From assembly GCA_900143615.1 (NCBI GenBank), contig FREU01000001.1, positions 210,767 to 274,766 on the forward strand: a stretch of 64,000 nt of DNA, written 5' to 3'. Below are positions 43,000 through 53,026 of this stretch, in pieces. The stretch is from Rhodobacteraceae bacterium Alg231-30 (lineage in GTDB: Bacteria; Pseudomonadota; Alphaproteobacteria; Rhodobacterales; Rhodobacteraceae). The notes beneath the pieces are model-generated. The model saw nothing but the letters and a program-made list of their open reading frames with translations. It did no database searches and was not told where the DNA came from. The stretch's first letter is position 1, and each line of letters starts with the position of its first letter. The position numbers and the translations under genes are program-made.

Positions 43000-43452
43000 T
43001 TAGACCATCGCGTCGTTATTGACTGCGTCTGCGAAGGACTTGAAGAATTTAGCCGCCAATTTCTTGGCCGTGCTTTGAATAAGTCTGCTGCCGAGCTGTG
43101 CGAGTTTACCGCCAATACTGGCCTTTGCTTCATAGCGCAGAATGGTTGTGTCTCCGTCTGATACCAGAGTGACATCCGCTCCGCCCTTGGCGTGCCCCGC
43201 CGTGCCACCGTTCCCTTGACCTGTCAAAGAAAACCCATCAGGTGCAGCTGAGGTGTCGAGTACCACATCGCCGCTAAACCGCGCTTTAACAGGGCCGATT
43301 TTCAAAACAACCTTGGCCTCTAGTTCGGTGTCGGAGTGTTTGATCAGTTCTTCACATCCGGGAATGCACTGCTTTAGAATTTCAATGTCATTGAGTGCCG
43401 CATAGACACGATCCTGGGGGGCATTGATGATGATTTCGTCTGAGAGTTCCAT
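43000..43452 (-). CDS. coxG: CoxG, SRPBCC-family CO dehydrogenase accessory protein
   Basis: 150 residues of the CoxG/START-like fold: MELSDEIIINAPQDRVYAAL and the ILKQCIPGCEELIK motif are typical of CO dehydrogenase subunit G. In known systems CoxG helps attach the enzyme to the inner membrane and passes electrons to quinones; it is needed for CO respiration. It is the last gene of the cox cluster. Cytoplasmic membrane face is expected. The ligand-binding cavity could bind quinone. Confidence 0.88.
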   Translation of the reverse strand: MELSDEIIINAPQDRVYAALNDIEILKQCIPGCEELIKHSDTELEAKVVLKIGPVKARFSGDVVLDTSAAPDGFSLTGQGNGGTAGHAKGGADVTLVSDGDTTILRYEAKASIGGKLAQLGSRLIQSTAKKLAAKFFKSFADAVNNDAMV

Positions 43453-43465
43453 TGAGTGTCCTTAC

Positions 43466-43567
43466 TTAGCAACATGGGAATTTGATGTGAGCCAACTGTT
43501 CAGCTTGCTCGGGGGTTAAAGCGGCCTTGCGGCGCAGCTTTTGCAGGGTGCTCATCAGTTTTTTCAT
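43466..43567 (-). CDS. 33-residue frame in the cox operon ending in Cys-Cys
   Basis: ATG 43567 has GGAG eight bases upstream. The peptide begins MKKLMSTLQKLRRKAALTPE and ends LAHIKFPCC, then TAA. It is basic in the first half, amphipathic in the middle and has two Cys at the very end. It lies in the 157-base gap between coxF and coxG on the same strand. I know of no named family. The spacing and ribosome site suggest expression with the cox genes; a role in metal delivery would be speculation. Confidence 0.55.
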   Translation of the reverse strand: MKKLMSTLQKLRRKAALTPEQAEQLAHIKFPCC

Positions 43568-43609
43568 AGTGAATTCTCCGATGGGTTAGGGGCAGGGCTC
43601 GCGCCAAGA

Positions 43610-44392
43610 TCAGACATCTTGCGGTTCTGTCGTGCGACGGCGCACAGAAACCAGCTCGGCCAGTATCGACAGCGCAATCTCTTCGGGAGTGACGGCCCCG
43701 ATATCGAGACCTGCGGGCGCTTTAATTTGGTCGATCTGGTCTCGCGGCAGTCCTGCGTCTTCCAGTTTGTTCGCCAAGTTCGAGAATTTTTTCGAACTGC
43801 CGACAAAAGCGATATGCTTGGGATTTGCGGCGAGGGCCTGCTTGAGCGCGTCTAAATCGCCTTGTCCCTGGGTTGCGATCACGATGACCGTTGAGCTTGC
43901 CGGTTCAGGGGTAGGCGGCAAAACCGACGCGTTGGCCCAATGAAACTGCGGCGCCAAGTTGTTGAGCGCCAGTGCCACAGGTGAGCTGCCCATAACCACC
44001 AACTGCGGCATTGGCAGGCAAGGTTCGATAAAGATATCCACCGTGCCGCGTGACGGGCATCCGTTGCGCGCAAATTTTGTGCCGTCCACTTCATCGCCTG
44101 CGGTTACGCCTTTTTCGGCAAGCAAATCTTCAGGAGCCACGGAAATCAATTGCGGAGTTCCGCTGTGCAACGCTTCCAGCGCAGCACGTTTCACAGCGCC
44201 CCGCGTGCAGCCCCCGCCGAGCCAGCCATGCAAAATGGTCCCATCGGCGCTTAGCAGAGCTTTGGCACCGGGCTTGGCGGCGGTTGTGCCAGCCGTGCGG
44301 ACAATCGTTGCAAAAGCAAATGGCTCTTCCTTGGCGCGCAGTTGCTGGGCGACCTCTGCCAAATCGGTTGAAAGTATTTCCGCAGGTGTCAT
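43610..44392 (-). CDS. coxF: XdhC/CoxF-family Mo-hydroxylase maturation protein
   Basis: 260 residues. The XdhC pattern is clear: FAFATIVRTAGTTAAKPGAK, GWLGGGCTRGAVKRAALEAL and a Rossmann-like half with VVMGSSPVALAL and HIAFVGSSKKF. XdhC proteins bind and sulfurate the molybdenum cofactor before insertion into xanthine dehydrogenase. CoxF does the like for the CO dehydrogenase Mo/Cu site. It overlaps coxE by 4 bases. Cytoplasmic. Confidence 0.88.
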   Translation of the reverse strand: MTPAEILSTDLAEVAQQLRAKEEPFAFATIVRTAGTTAAKPGAKALLSADGTILHGWLGGGCTRGAVKRAALEALHSGTPQLISVAPEDLLAEKGVTAGDEVDGTKFARNGCPSRGTVDIFIEPCLPMPQLVVMGSSPVALALNNLAPQFHWANASVLPPTPEPASSTVIVIATQGQGDLDALKQALAANPKHIAFVGSSKKFSNLANKLEDAGLPRDQIDQIKAPAGLDIGAVTPEEIALSILAELVSVRRRTTEPQDV

Positions 44393-45570
44393 AGCGCTGA
44401 TAGCTCCTTGTCCAATGCGGCCAAGTCATCAAGGGTGTTGGCGGCGGCGAAGAGGTCGAGGTGCGGCAAAGCGGCGGCCATGCCTTCGGCAACCGGCGCA
44501 TAATCGGCCCAGCCTTTCAGCGGGTTTAGCCAGATGATTTTGCAGCCGCGCTTTTTCAATTTTGCGAGAGCAACGTCGATGAGGGCCGGCGGCGAGGTGT
44601 CGTAGCCGTCCGACAGGATCAGAACCACACTGCGCCCGTCGACAAACCGTTTCGCATAGCTGTCAGCAAAGAGGCTGAGCGAAGGGCCGATTTTGGAGCC
44701 GCCCCCAAACCCGTCAGCCATAAGTGACATTCGCCCAACTGCGCGCATTGCGTCCTTGTCGCGCAAGGCTTCGGTGATGCGCACCAAGCGGGTGTGAAAC
44801 AGATAGGCATCGGCTGTGCTGTCCGCGCGCATCAGCCCTGCAAGAAATGCCAGAAAGACTTGGGAATAGACGCTCATGGAGCCGGATACGTCACACAGAG
44901 CGACAATTTTTCGGGTCCGGTCAGGGCGGCGTTTGCGTAGCAAACGAATTGGTTCGCCGCCGGTGGCAAGGCTGTGGCGAATGATCTTGCGAAAATGCAA
45001 ACGATCACCTTTGCGCGCCGCAATGCGGCGGCGTGAGCGTTGATCCCGTAGGGCAGCCCCCAGCCGGCGGGCAACCTCTTCGGCGCGCGCGATTTCGTCG
45101 GGGCGCACCATGTCGCGCAGATCTTTGCGAGATAGATTGCGAACCTCGGTCGCGATGAGCTTGCCGGTGCCGTCGCTGTCGGCATCACCTTCATCCCCAT
45201 CGGGGGCTGTGGCTGATCCTGTGGCAGAGGCATCTTGCCCCTTGGCGTCGCGGGACGAATGGACATCGTCGCTGATTGAATTTGTCGGAGTGGGGATGAT
45301 CTTTTGCTTCACCCGTCCTGCATCAAGCCAATAGCTGTCAAACAAGCCGTCAAATTGCTCGGCTTCTTCCTTACACCCCGTGCAGACCGCCCGCAGGGCA
45401 CGGCGGCTTTGTTCGGCTGAGATTGCATCGACTTGGCAAAGTGCCGCCAGCGCCATTTCGGTTTCGCCCACGCCAAGGCGCAATCCGTTTGCGCGTAAAT
45501 GGGCGATAAAGCCAGTGACTCGCGCTGCAGGTCCAGGATCGCGCCCGGCAAACTTTGTTACCCGTGTCAT
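44389..45570 (-). CDS. coxE: CoxE, von Willebrand factor A-domain maturation protein
   Basis: 393 residues. The C-terminal half is a VWA domain with the metal-ion-dependent adhesion motif VALCDVSGSMSVYSQ and a later LILSDGYDTSP. CoxE works with the AAA+ protein CoxD to build the [CuSMoO2] site by inserting copper and sulfur. An acidic, low-complexity linker (DGDEGDADSDGTG) separates it from the N-terminal domain. It overlaps coxD and coxF by 4 bases each, so all are cotranscribed. Confidence 0.9.
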   Translation of the reverse strand: MTRVTKFAGRDPGPAARVTGFIAHLRANGLRLGVGETEMALAALCQVDAISAEQSRRALRAVCTGCKEEAEQFDGLFDSYWLDAGRVKQKIIPTPTNSISDDVHSSRDAKGQDASATGSATAPDGDEGDADSDGTGKLIATEVRNLSRKDLRDMVRPDEIARAEEVARRLGAALRDQRSRRRIAARKGDRLHFRKIIRHSLATGGEPIRLLRKRRPDRTRKIVALCDVSGSMSVYSQVFLAFLAGLMRADSTADAYLFHTRLVRITEALRDKDAMRAVGRMSLMADGFGGGSKIGPSLSLFADSYAKRFVDGRSVVLILSDGYDTSPPALIDVALAKLKKRGCKIIWLNPLKGWADYAPVAEGMAAALPHLDLFAAANTLDDLAALDKELSAL

Positions 45571-46442
45571 GCTGCGCGCCCCGCAATGCGTCCGGCGACC
45601 TCATGTGTGATCTGTGCTTGATCGTTTTGGGTTTTGAGCAATGTTGTCAGTGTGGACTGCAAGACGGCAGGATCCGCTGTCAAATCGGCAATGCCAAGCC
45701 CCATGAGCGCGGCCGCGAAGTCCAGCATCTCGGCAACGCCCGGCGTTTTTTCCAGGTCTTCTTGGCGCAGCTTTTGCACAAAGCCGATGATTTGATTAGC
45801 TAAGTGGTCTTCGACATGCGGACAGCGCGCCTTGAGGATGGCGAGCTCTGTGGAGCGGTCAGGGTATTCGACGTAGGTATATAGGCATCGACGGCGAAGC
45901 GCATCGGAGAGATCGCGCGTGCCGTTGGACGTTAGAATGACGATAGGTCGCGAGGTTGCCGTGATCGTTCCGAGTTCGGGAATGGAGACCTGATAGTCGG
46001 ACAGGATTTCCAGCAGGTAGGCTTCAAATTCTTCGTCAGCGCGGTCGATTTCGTCGATAAGCAGCACCGGTGGGACCTGTTGGGTGATCGCTGCAAGCAG
46101 AGGGCGTTTGAGCAGGAATTCTTGGGAAAAGATACGCGCCTCAACATCCTTGCCTGTTTCGCCATCTTCTGCTGCGGCACGGATCGTCAACAGCTGCCGT
46201 TGATAATTCCATTCATAAATCGCCTGCGCGGCATCTAGCCCTTCGTAGCATTGAAGCCGGATCAATTGCGTGTCGCGGGTTGCCGAAAGCGCGCGGGCTA
46301 CTTCGGTTTTTCCTACACCTGCGGCACCCTCTAGCAACAGCGGCCTCTGCAGCGACAACGCCAGATGCAAGGCAACGGCAAGGTCGTCGGATGCAACGTA
46401 TCCTTGGCCCCCTAGTGCGGTTTGTAAATCTGTCCAGTTCAT
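45567..46442 (-). CDS. coxD: CoxD, MoxR-family AAA+ ATPase
   Basis: 291 residues. Walker A is LLEGAAGVGKTEVARAL, Walker B PVLLIDEIDRAD and sensor 1 IVILTSNGTRDLSDAL. This is a MoxR-type AAA+ chaperone, which in the cox system unfolds or remodels the apo-enzyme for insertion of sulfur and copper with CoxE. ATG 46442 (MNWTDLQTALGG) is preferred; the frame extends 13 codons further. It lies 45 bases after coxL. Confidence 0.92.
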   Translation of the reverse strand: MNWTDLQTALGGQGYVASDDLAVALHLALSLQRPLLLEGAAGVGKTEVARALSATRDTQLIRLQCYEGLDAAQAIYEWNYQRQLLTIRAAAEDGETGKDVEARIFSQEFLLKRPLLAAITQQVPPVLLIDEIDRADEEFEAYLLEILSDYQVSIPELGTITATSRPIVILTSNGTRDLSDALRRRCLYTYVEYPDRSTELAILKARCPHVEDHLANQIIGFVQKLRQEDLEKTPGVAEMLDFAAALMGLGIADLTADPAVLQSTLTTLLKTQNDQAQITHEVAGRIAGRAA

Positions 46443-46487
46443 ATGAGTGTAGGTTGGGCGGTGAAACACACCGCCCAACATCCTTTC

Positions 46488-48905
46488 TTAGTCGTGTAGA
46501 CCAAGATCATTGGCCATTTTCCAAATGCGCCAGTGATCGTGCGGCATGTTTGTGTGCGTGTTGCCAAATGGGCGGAATGCATCCTGCACCGCATTTGAGA
46601 AGCACGGCACGCCACCAACATGAGGGCTTTCGCCTACGCCCTTGGCCCCAATTGGGTGATGCGGGCTTGGAGTGACAGTGTAGTCGGTCTCGTAGTTGGG
46701 CACTTCCCAAGCTGTGGGCAGGAAGAAGTCCATCAACGTACCAGTCTTACAGTTACCCATGTCGTCGTAGGCGATTTCTTGACCCAGAGCGACGGCAAGT
46801 GCTTCGGTGAGACCACCGTGGACCTGACCTTCGATGATCATCGGGTTGATCCGTGTGCCGCAATCATCCAGCGCATAGAAGCGGCGGATTTCAGGCACAC
46901 CAGTATCAACGTCAATGTCCATCACACATACATAGGCCCCAAAAGGATAGGTCATGTTGGGCGGGTCATAGTAGCTAACCGCTTCCAAGCCTGGTTCAAT
47001 CCCGGGGATTGCCTGATTGTAGGCGGCAAAGGCGATTTCCTTCATCGTCTTGAATTTTTCAGGAGCACCTTTGACGACAAAACGGTCTACGTCGAATTCC
47101 ACGTCGTTGTCGTGAACTTCCAGCAGATAGGCCGCAATCATCTGGGCTTTGGCGCGGATTTTACGCCCGGCCATGGCCGTGGCTGCACCAGCAACCGGCG
47201 TTGAGCGTGAGCCGTAGGTGCCTAGGCCATACGGTGCCGTATCGGTGTCACCTTCCTCGATTGTGATGCTATCGGCAGGCAAACCGATCTCGGACGCCAG
47301 AATTTGTGCAAAGGTTGTGGCATGCCCCTGACCTTGTGAGATCGTGCCGAGACGTGCGATCGCGGACCCTGTCGGGTGGATGCGAATTTCACAGCTATCA
47401 AACATGCCCAAACCAAGAATGTCGCAATTCTTGACCGGACCAGCACCGACGATTTCAGTAAAGAACGACAGACCTATGCCCATGAGTTTACGGGTTTTAC
47501 CTGCCTTGAAATCCTCGACCCGCTGCGCCTGTTCAGCCCGCAGCCCATCGTAGTCGACAGTGGTAAGCGCCTTTTCCCACGCCGTGTGGTAGTCCCCTGA
47601 ATCGTACTCCCAGCCCAAAGCTGCAGTGTAAGGAAATTGTTCCTTTTTGATAAAGTTGATCCGGCGCAACTCGGCGGCATCCATGTTCAGCTTAATCGCG
47701 AGGACCTCGATCATACGCTCAATGAAGTAGACCGCTTCAGTCACACGGAAAGAGCAACGATAGCTCACTCCACCCGGTGCCTTGTTGGTGTAGACACCAT
47801 CAACCTCAAGATAGGCAGTCGGGATATCGTATGATCCAGTGCAGATGTTCATGAAACCGGCTGGAAACTTGGTTGGGTCCGCACAGGCGTCAAAACCACC
47901 GTGATCTGCTGTGACATGGCAGTGCAAGCCAGTGATTTTGCCGTCTTTGGTGGCGCTGATCTTACCTTTCATCCAATAGTCACGCGCAAAGGCGGTGGTC
48001 ATCAGATTGTCCATCCGGTCTTCGATCCATTTGACCGGTTTGCCGGTCACAATCGAAGCTACAACTGAGCAGACATACCCAGGATAGGCGCCAACTTTGT
48101 TGCCAAAACCACCACCAATGTCAGGGCTGATCACGCGGATGTTGTGCTCTTCAATACCTGAGATCAGAGACACAACTGTGCGGATGGCGTGTGGCGCTTG
48201 GAATGTGCCCCACAATGTGAGTTTACCGTTGACCTTGTCCATCGATGCCACACAGCCGCACGTCTCAAGCGGACATGGATGTGTGCGATGATAATACATC
48301 TCTTCTTCGGCCACGACTTCGGCGTTTGCGATGACCTCTTCGGTGGGTTCTTTGTCGCCAGCTTCCCAAGTAAAAATGTGGTTGGGGTGCTTGCGTGGGC
48401 CATGAGCGCCGTCTGCCGTGGGGTCCAGATCTTCACGCAAAATCACATCGGATTTCAGCGATTCAAACGGATCAACGATAACGGGCAGTTCTTCGTATTC
48501 GACCTCGACGGCTTCAATCCCATCAGCCGCGGCATAGCGATCTTGGGCTACAACAAAGGCAACTTCCTGACCTTGGAACAGGACTTTGCCGTCTGCCAGA
48601 ACCATCTGCTTGTCGCCAGCCAAAGTTGGCATCCAATGAAGGCCCAGAGGCTCTAGGTCTGCGGCAGTCAGCACAGCCAAAACACCCGGTACTTTGAGCG
48701 CTTCTTCGGTGTTGATGCTGGTGATGCGTGCGTGGGCGTAGGGTGAGCGCACAAAGTCGCCAAACAACATGCCATCAAGTTTCACGTCATCGACATAATT
48801 GCCTTTGCCTTGAGTGAAACGCGCATCCTCGACACGCTTACGCGAGCAGCCCATGCCCTTGAGGTTGGCGACGCGATCTTCGCGGTTATCAACTTCGTCT
48901 TTCAT
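46488..48905 (-). CDS. coxL: CO dehydrogenase large subunit, form I (Mo-binding)
   Basis: CoxL carries the Mo-Cu active site that oxidises CO to CO2, passing electrons to CoxS and CoxM. The 805-residue protein has the form I active-site loop SYRCSFR at residues 381-387 with the copper-binding Cys384, which separates it from form II (AYRGAGR). Canonical form I has Ala at the first position; here it is Ser. The GGGFGNK segment and the catalytic Glu region [13 protein letters not shown] are also present. It overlaps coxS by 4 bases. Cytoplasmic, membrane-associated through CoxG. Confidence 0.95.
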   Translation of the reverse strand: MKDEVDNREDRVANLKGMGCSRKRVEDARFTQGKGNYVDDVKLDGMLFGDFVRSPYAHARITSINTEEALKVPGVLAVLTAADLEPLGLHWMPTLAGDKQMVLADGKVLFQGQEVAFVVAQDRYAAADGIEAVEVEYEELPVIVDPFESLKSDVILREDLDPTADGAHGPRKHPNHIFTWEAGDKEPTEEVIANAEVVAEEEMYYHRTHPCPLETCGCVASMDKVNGKLTLWGTFQAPHAIRTVVSLISGIEEHNIRVISPDIGGGFGNKVGAYPGYVCSVVASIVTGKPVKWIEDRMDNLMTTAFARDYWMKGKISATKDGKITGLHCHVTADHGGFDACADPTKFPAGFMNICTGSYDIPTAYLEVDGVYTNKAPGGVSYRCSFRVTEAVYFIERMIEVLAIKLNMDAAELRRINFIKKEQFPYTAALGWEYDSGDYHTAWEKALTTVDYDGLRAEQAQRVEDFKAGKTRKLMGIGLSFFTEIVGAGPVKNCDILGLGMFDSCEIRIHPTGSAIARLGTISQGQGHATTFAQILASEIGLPADSITIEEGDTDTAPYGLGTYGSRSTPVAGAATAMAGRKIRAKAQMIAAYLLEVHDNDVEFDVDRFVVKGAPEKFKTMKEIAFAAYNQAIPGIEPGLEAVSYYDPPNMTYPFGAYVCVMDIDVDTGVPEIRRFYALDDCGTRINPMIIEGQVHGGLTEALAVALGQEIAYDDMGNCKTGTLMDFFLPTAWEVPNYETDYTVTPSPHHPIGAKGVGESPHVGGVPCFSNAVQDAFRPFGNTHTNMPHDHWRIWKMANDLGLHD

Positions 48906-49396
48906 TCCGCGGCCTCCTTGGCAGCATTCATTTCCGTCGCGGCGGCCTGAATGGATTTTACAATGTTCTGATAACCTGTGCAGCGACAGATATTGCCGGC
49001 CATTCCAAACCGGATTTCTTCTTCGGTTGGGTTGGGGATTTCTTCGAGCAATTTAGTGGCGCGAGTGATCATCCCGGGGGTGCAATAGCCACACTGAAGA
49101 CCGTGGTGTTCCTTGAAGGCCTCTTGGAGCGGGTGCAGATCGTCTGGCCCGCCGAGCCCTTCGATGGTTGTGATTTCCGCGCCTTCTGCTTGAGCCGCGA
49201 ACATGGTGCAGGATTTTACGGACTTTCCGTCAATCGTCACAGTACATGCCCCACAATGTGAGGTTTCGCAGCCAATATGCGGTCCGGTGATGTTGAGCCG
49301 CTCGCGCAGCGTATAGATCAGAAGCTCGCGAGGCTCGGCGAGAAACTCTTCTTGCTTGCCGTTCACCTTGAGCGTGGTGTGCATCTTTTTTGACAT
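48902..49396 (-). CDS. coxS: CO dehydrogenase small subunit, iron-sulfur
   Basis: 164 residues with two [2Fe-2S] clusters. The ferredoxin-type site is [16 protein letters not shown] plus a Cys in KSCTMFA, and the helical second site is CGYCTPGMI with NICRCTGYQ. This is the usual small subunit of the xanthine-oxidase family. It lies between coxM (12-base gap) and coxL (4-base overlap), giving the standard M-S-L order. Confidence 0.95.
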   Translation of the reverse strand: MSKKMHTTLKVNGKQEEFLAEPRELLIYTLRERLNITGPHIGCETSHCGACTVTIDGKSVKSCTMFAAQAEGAEITTIEGLGGPDDLHPLQEAFKEHHGLQCGYCTPGMITRATKLLEEIPNPTEEEIRFGMAGNICRCTGYQNIVKSIQAAATEMNAAKEAAE

Positions 49397-49408
49397 AGTG
49401 TTTCTCCC

Positions 49409-50263
49409 TTAAGCCCGCGACCAGGCGCGCTCGATAGCGCGGCGCAGGATCACACCCGCAACGTGTTTTTTGAAAGCGATGGGACCTCGGTTGTCTTCGG
49501 TTGGATCGATGTCGCCATCCATCGCCGAAACAGCAGCCTTGAGTGCAGCATCATCCACCGAAGTGCCAACAAGCGCGGCGCCTGCGTCTGCAGAATAGAT
49601 CGGCGTATCGCTGAGGTTGGTCATCGCGATTGATGCCGAGACGCATGTGTCGCCGTTCTTTACGATCTGCACCGCTGCGGCAGCGGTAGCATAGTCCCCA
49701 ATCTTGCGTTTTTGCTTCTCGTAGGCATAGCCGCCTTTGGGAAGCGGTAGCGTCACAGCCGTGAGTACTTCCTCGTCTTCGCGCGCGGTCATATATGCCG
49801 CTTCGTAAAAGTCGCGTGCCGGAACGTCGCGTTCACCGTCCGCCCCGATTAACGTGAATGTGGCATCAAGGCATTGCATGAGGCCTGGCATGTCGTTTCC
49901 GGGATCGCCATTGGCCACATTACCGCCAACTGTGCCCATGTAGCGCACCTGAGGGTCGGCAATCTGTAAGGCCGCTTCGCGCAGGATGGGCGCAACTTCG
50001 GATAGTCCGTCATGTGCGATGATGTCGGACTGTGTCACCATTGCGCCGATGCGAATGCTGTCATTTGTGATTTCGATGTCGGACAAACCGCCCACATCTT
50101 GCATGTCGATCAGATGTGGTACGTCGGCCATGCGCAGCTTCATCATCGGTATCAGGCTGTGGCCACCTGCCATGACTCGTGCGTCGTCGCCGTGCTCTGC
50201 GAGCAGCGTCAAAACACCGTCCATATCCTTGGGTCTATAGTATTCAAAAGCAGCTGGAATCAT
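49409..50263 (-). CDS. coxM: CO dehydrogenase medium subunit, FAD-binding
   Basis: 284 residues of the FAD-binding medium subunit. The FAD motifs are VMAGGHSLIPMMKLR and GTVGGNVANGDPGND. It starts MIPAAFEYYRPKDMDGVL, as in form I operons, and passes electrons from CoxS to the membrane chain. It is the first structural gene of the operon, with GGAGG upstream of ATG 50263. Direct repeats that fit a LytTR regulator lie about 95-130 bases before the start codon. Confidence 0.94.
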   Translation of the reverse strand: MIPAAFEYYRPKDMDGVLTLLAEHGDDARVMAGGHSLIPMMKLRMADVPHLIDMQDVGGLSDIEITNDSIRIGAMVTQSDIIAHDGLSEVAPILREAALQIADPQVRYMGTVGGNVANGDPGNDMPGLMQCLDATFTLIGADGERDVPARDFYEAAYMTAREDEEVLTAVTLPLPKGGYAYEKQKRKIGDYATAAAAVQIVKNGDTCVSASIAMTNLSDTPIYSADAGAALVGTSVDDAALKAAVSAMDGDIDPTEDNRGPIAFKKHVAGVILRRAIERAWSRA

Positions 50264-50357
50264 TTGCTCTCCTCCCTAAGCGCTCATGTTCTTGCTGGGG
50301 GGAGATTGCAGGCTGGTTAGTTTGGCGGCTTTAGAAAACTGATGAAAAACTAGGTAT

Positions 50358-50393
50358 TTGCACGAAATGCGCCCTAGGTTGCACGAACTGCGC
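50358..50393 (-). promoter_or_regulatory. Two direct repeats upstream of coxM, candidate LytTR/CoxC binding site
   Basis: TTGCACGAAATGCGC (50358-50372) and TTGCACGAACTGCGC (50379-50393) differ at one base and repeat with a 21-base period, two helical turns. On the minus strand the cores GCATTTCGT and GCAGTTCGT fit 7 and 8 of 9 positions of the LytTR consensus, with a 12-base spacer as published for that family. The second copy overlaps the last codons of coxC. Confidence 0.6.
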
Positions 50394-51507
50394 TGCCTGT
50401 GGACAATAGTGCTTCCTGGATTTCCTTGAGTTTGGAGCGGCTCACGGGCACGGGTGGTAAGTCGTCGCCTTCAAATATGCATCGACCTTTGTCTTTGGAG
50501 CGTTCAAACCTTGATACCTCTGCCGGGTTAACCAGATAGCTGCGGTGTGTTTGCAGAAATCCAAGCGGTTCCAGCCTTTTGGTGGCTTCAGTGATGGGCC
50601 AGACACAAAATAGGCGGTCAAATTTGGTGTAGATCTGTGTGTAGTGCCCGTCGGCGCGTAGCAACGCGACGTCAGACGGTGAGATGAAGACTTTGCGCCC
50701 ATCCCGTTCACAGGGAATTTGCAACCCGGCAGGAATTTTTTCGGGACTTGGTTGTTCCATTTGCTGTGCGTTAGAACGAGTTTCTGACGCAGAAGGCTGG
50801 ACTAAATAGGTGATGCCAACCCACAAGAAAGCACCAAAAATCACAAAGCTGGTCAAAATGACACCAAGCGCAAGTATCTCGTTACTCATCCGTGGGCCAA
50901 ATTCGGAACTTTGTGGATCGACAACAATATTTGTCCCGGCCATCGCAAGAAAGTGAACCGAGCAAACCGCGCCTGCAAAACACATTGTGCCCAACAAAAT
51001 GTTGCGGTTTGTTCGGTGTCCGTAGGCGACCCAAAATGCCAACATACAGAGCGCGATGGCTACGATTGACGAAAGTGCAATTCCCACTGGTGTATAGACC
51101 GCCAAGCAAAGCTCGAGGCCGGCCATCCCAATGTAGTGCATTACTAGAACGCCGATTCCGACGAGCGCTCCGGCACAAAGAATAATGGGGGTGGAGCGAT
51201 CCGTAAAATGCAGCAAAATCAACGCGGCACCGACGATCAGTATCGCGGTCAAAGCCGACATCAGAGTGATTGCAGCATCATAATAAAACAACAAAGGAAG
51301 CTGCAGTCCCAGCATTGCTACAAAATGCATCGACCAAATGCCGCCACCCAAAGCAATCGCAGCCAGAGCCACAGAGAGTTTTTTCTGTGCAATGGATTTA
51401 TGCGACAGGTTGCGTGTTAACGACAGGCCTGTGAACCCCGCTACAAAGGCTATCAGGCAAGACATTGCTACCAAAAAGTAGTTATGGCCGAATTCGAGAA
51501 ATTCCAT
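50374..51507 (-). CDS. coxC: CoxC, MHYT-LytTR sensor-regulator of the cox operon
   Basis: 377 residues. The N-terminal part has about seven membrane helices with MHYT motifs: WSMHFVAMLG, VLVMHYIGMAG and CSVHFLAMAG, proposed to hold copper and sense CO, O2 or NO. The C-terminal ~110 residues are a LytTR DNA-binding domain (DVALLRADGHYTQIY, LEPLGFLQTHRSYLVN). CoxC and CoxH of Oligotropha share this layout. It lies just upstream of coxM on the same strand, so it is likely the regulator. ATG 51507 is chosen; TTG 51543 is less likely. Confidence 0.9.
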   Translation of the reverse strand: MEFLEFGHNYFLVAMSCLIAFVAGFTGLSLTRNLSHKSIAQKKLSVALAAIALGGGIWSMHFVAMLGLQLPLLFYYDAAITLMSALTAILIVGAALILLHFTDRSTPIILCAGALVGIGVLVMHYIGMAGLELCLAVYTPVGIALSSIVAIALCMLAFWVAYGHRTNRNILLGTMCFAGAVCSVHFLAMAGTNIVVDPQSSEFGPRMSNEILALGVILTSFVIFGAFLWVGITYLVQPSASETRSNAQQMEQPSPEKIPAGLQIPCERDGRKVFISPSDVALLRADGHYTQIYTKFDRLFCVWPITEATKRLEPLGFLQTHRSYLVNPAEVSRFERSKDKGRCIFEGDDLPPVPVSRSKLKEIQEALLSTGSAVRAT

Positions 51508-51741
51508 GTGCGGGAAAATGCCGAAAAATCGGGCGTTTGGCAAATGGGGTTTTCAAGAGTTGGGTTTTTGTGGGGGTTCAGGGCCTGCCTACCATCTGTA
51601 TGGGTGCTTATTTGGTGCGGGTCAGACAGTGTAATTTAGACAAGGCAGAATGGTATTCTCAATGCTCTAGGTGCGTTTGACGTATGATAGCTTGTGCGTA
51701 TCCCAACCATGAGATCGGGATACTACCTGTTTAAGAGGCCG

Positions 51742-52878
51742 TTAGAATTCGACAACTGCGCGGATGGACTTACCGGCGTGCATCAACTCGAAGCCTTCGT
51801 TGATCTGATCCAAGGACAGCTTGTGCGTGATCATTTCATCAATCTCGATCTTGCCGTCCATGTACCAATCGACAATGCCGGGTACGTCTGTGCGTCCCTT
51901 CGCACCACCGAAAGCTGTCCCTTTCCAGACACGACCGGTGACCAGTTGGAACGGACGAGTGGAAATCTCGGCACCTGCGGGCGCCACACCGATAATTACT
52001 GACACGCCCCAACCCCGGTGGGAACATTCCAGCGCATCGCGCATGACTTTGACGTTGCCAGTTGCATCAAAGGAATAATCCACGCCACCAAAAGTATCTT
52101 TTTCGGTTTTGGTCAGTTCAACGATTTTGTCGGTGACGGACATGCCTTCGGGCAGCTTGGAAGGGTTCACAAAGTCGGTCATGCCGAATTTGCGCGCCAT
52201 GACTTCTTTGTCATCGTTCAAGTCCACGCCGATGATTTTGTCAGCGCCTGCCATACGTAGGCCTTGGATCACATTCAGGCCAATACCGCCTAAACCAAAT
52301 ACTGCTGCGGTTGAGCCGATTTCAACGCCTGCTGTGTTGATCACCGCGCCAATGCCCGTGGTGACACCGCAACCGATATAGCAGATTTTGTCAAACGGGG
52401 CGTCTTCACGCACTTTGGCCAACGCAATCTCAGGGAGTACGGTGTGGTTGGCAAAAGTTGAGCAGCCCATGTAGTGATAGATTGGCGTACCATCCAGCAT
52501 CGAAAAGCGCGAGGTGCCGTCGGGCATCAGCCCTTGACCTTGGGTGCCTCGAATGGCGGTGCAGAGGTTGGTTTTTCCCGAAAGGCAGGCATGGCATTCG
52601 CGGCATTCCGGTGTATAGAGCGGAATCACATGATCGCCGGGCTTCAGTGTTGTGACACCTTCGCCAACCTCCATTACGATACCAGCACCTTCGTGACCGA
52701 GAATAGACGGGAACAGCCCTTCGGGGTCGGCACCCGAACGGGTGAACTCATCGGTGTGGCAAAGGCCTGTGGCCTTGATTTCAACGAGAACCTCGCCCTT
52801 TTTTGGGCCTTCGAGGTTCACTTCCATGACTTCCAACGGTTTACCTGCTTCGAGAGCGACGGCGGCACGGGTACGCAT
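51742..52878 (-). CDS. S-(hydroxymethyl)glutathione dehydrogenase / class III alcohol dehydrogenase
   Basis: This enzyme oxidises S-hydroxymethylglutathione to S-formylglutathione (formaldehyde detoxification) and also reduces S-nitrosoglutathione. The 378-residue protein has the catalytic zinc ligands in [10 protein letters not shown] and GHEGAGIV, the structural zinc Cys set [15 protein letters not shown], and the NAD motif [14 protein letters not shown] 52878 follows GGAGG. In roseobacters it supports C1 and methylated-compound metabolism. No S-formylglutathione hydrolase gene is adjacent in the window. Confidence 0.95.
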   Translation of the reverse strand: MRTRAAVALEAGKPLEVMEVNLEGPKKGEVLVEIKATGLCHTDEFTRSGADPEGLFPSILGHEGAGIVMEVGEGVTTLKPGDHVIPLYTPECRECHACLSGKTNLCTAIRGTQGQGLMPDGTSRFSMLDGTPIYHYMGCSTFANHTVLPEIALAKVREDAPFDKICYIGCGVTTGIGAVINTAGVEIGSTAAVFGLGGIGLNVIQGLRMAGADKIIGVDLNDDKEVMARKFGMTDFVNPSKLPEGMSVTDKIVELTKTEKDTFGGVDYSFDATGNVKVMRDALECSHRGWGVSVIIGVAPAGAEISTRPFQLVTGRVWKGTAFGGAKGRTDVPGIVDWYMDGKIEIDEMITHKLSLDQINEGFELMHAGKSIRAVVEF

Positions 52879-53026
52879 GATGGGGGGGTCCTCCATGAAA
52901 ATATTTTTGAAGCGTGGTTGAAATATCCGCGCTTGGCAACCTTGTTAGAGGGTGTCAGCCGAGGGCTGCTTATGCAGTGACTGAGGCGAAGAAATACTGT
53001 CCGTTTGCGACAAGAGGAGTGAGATT

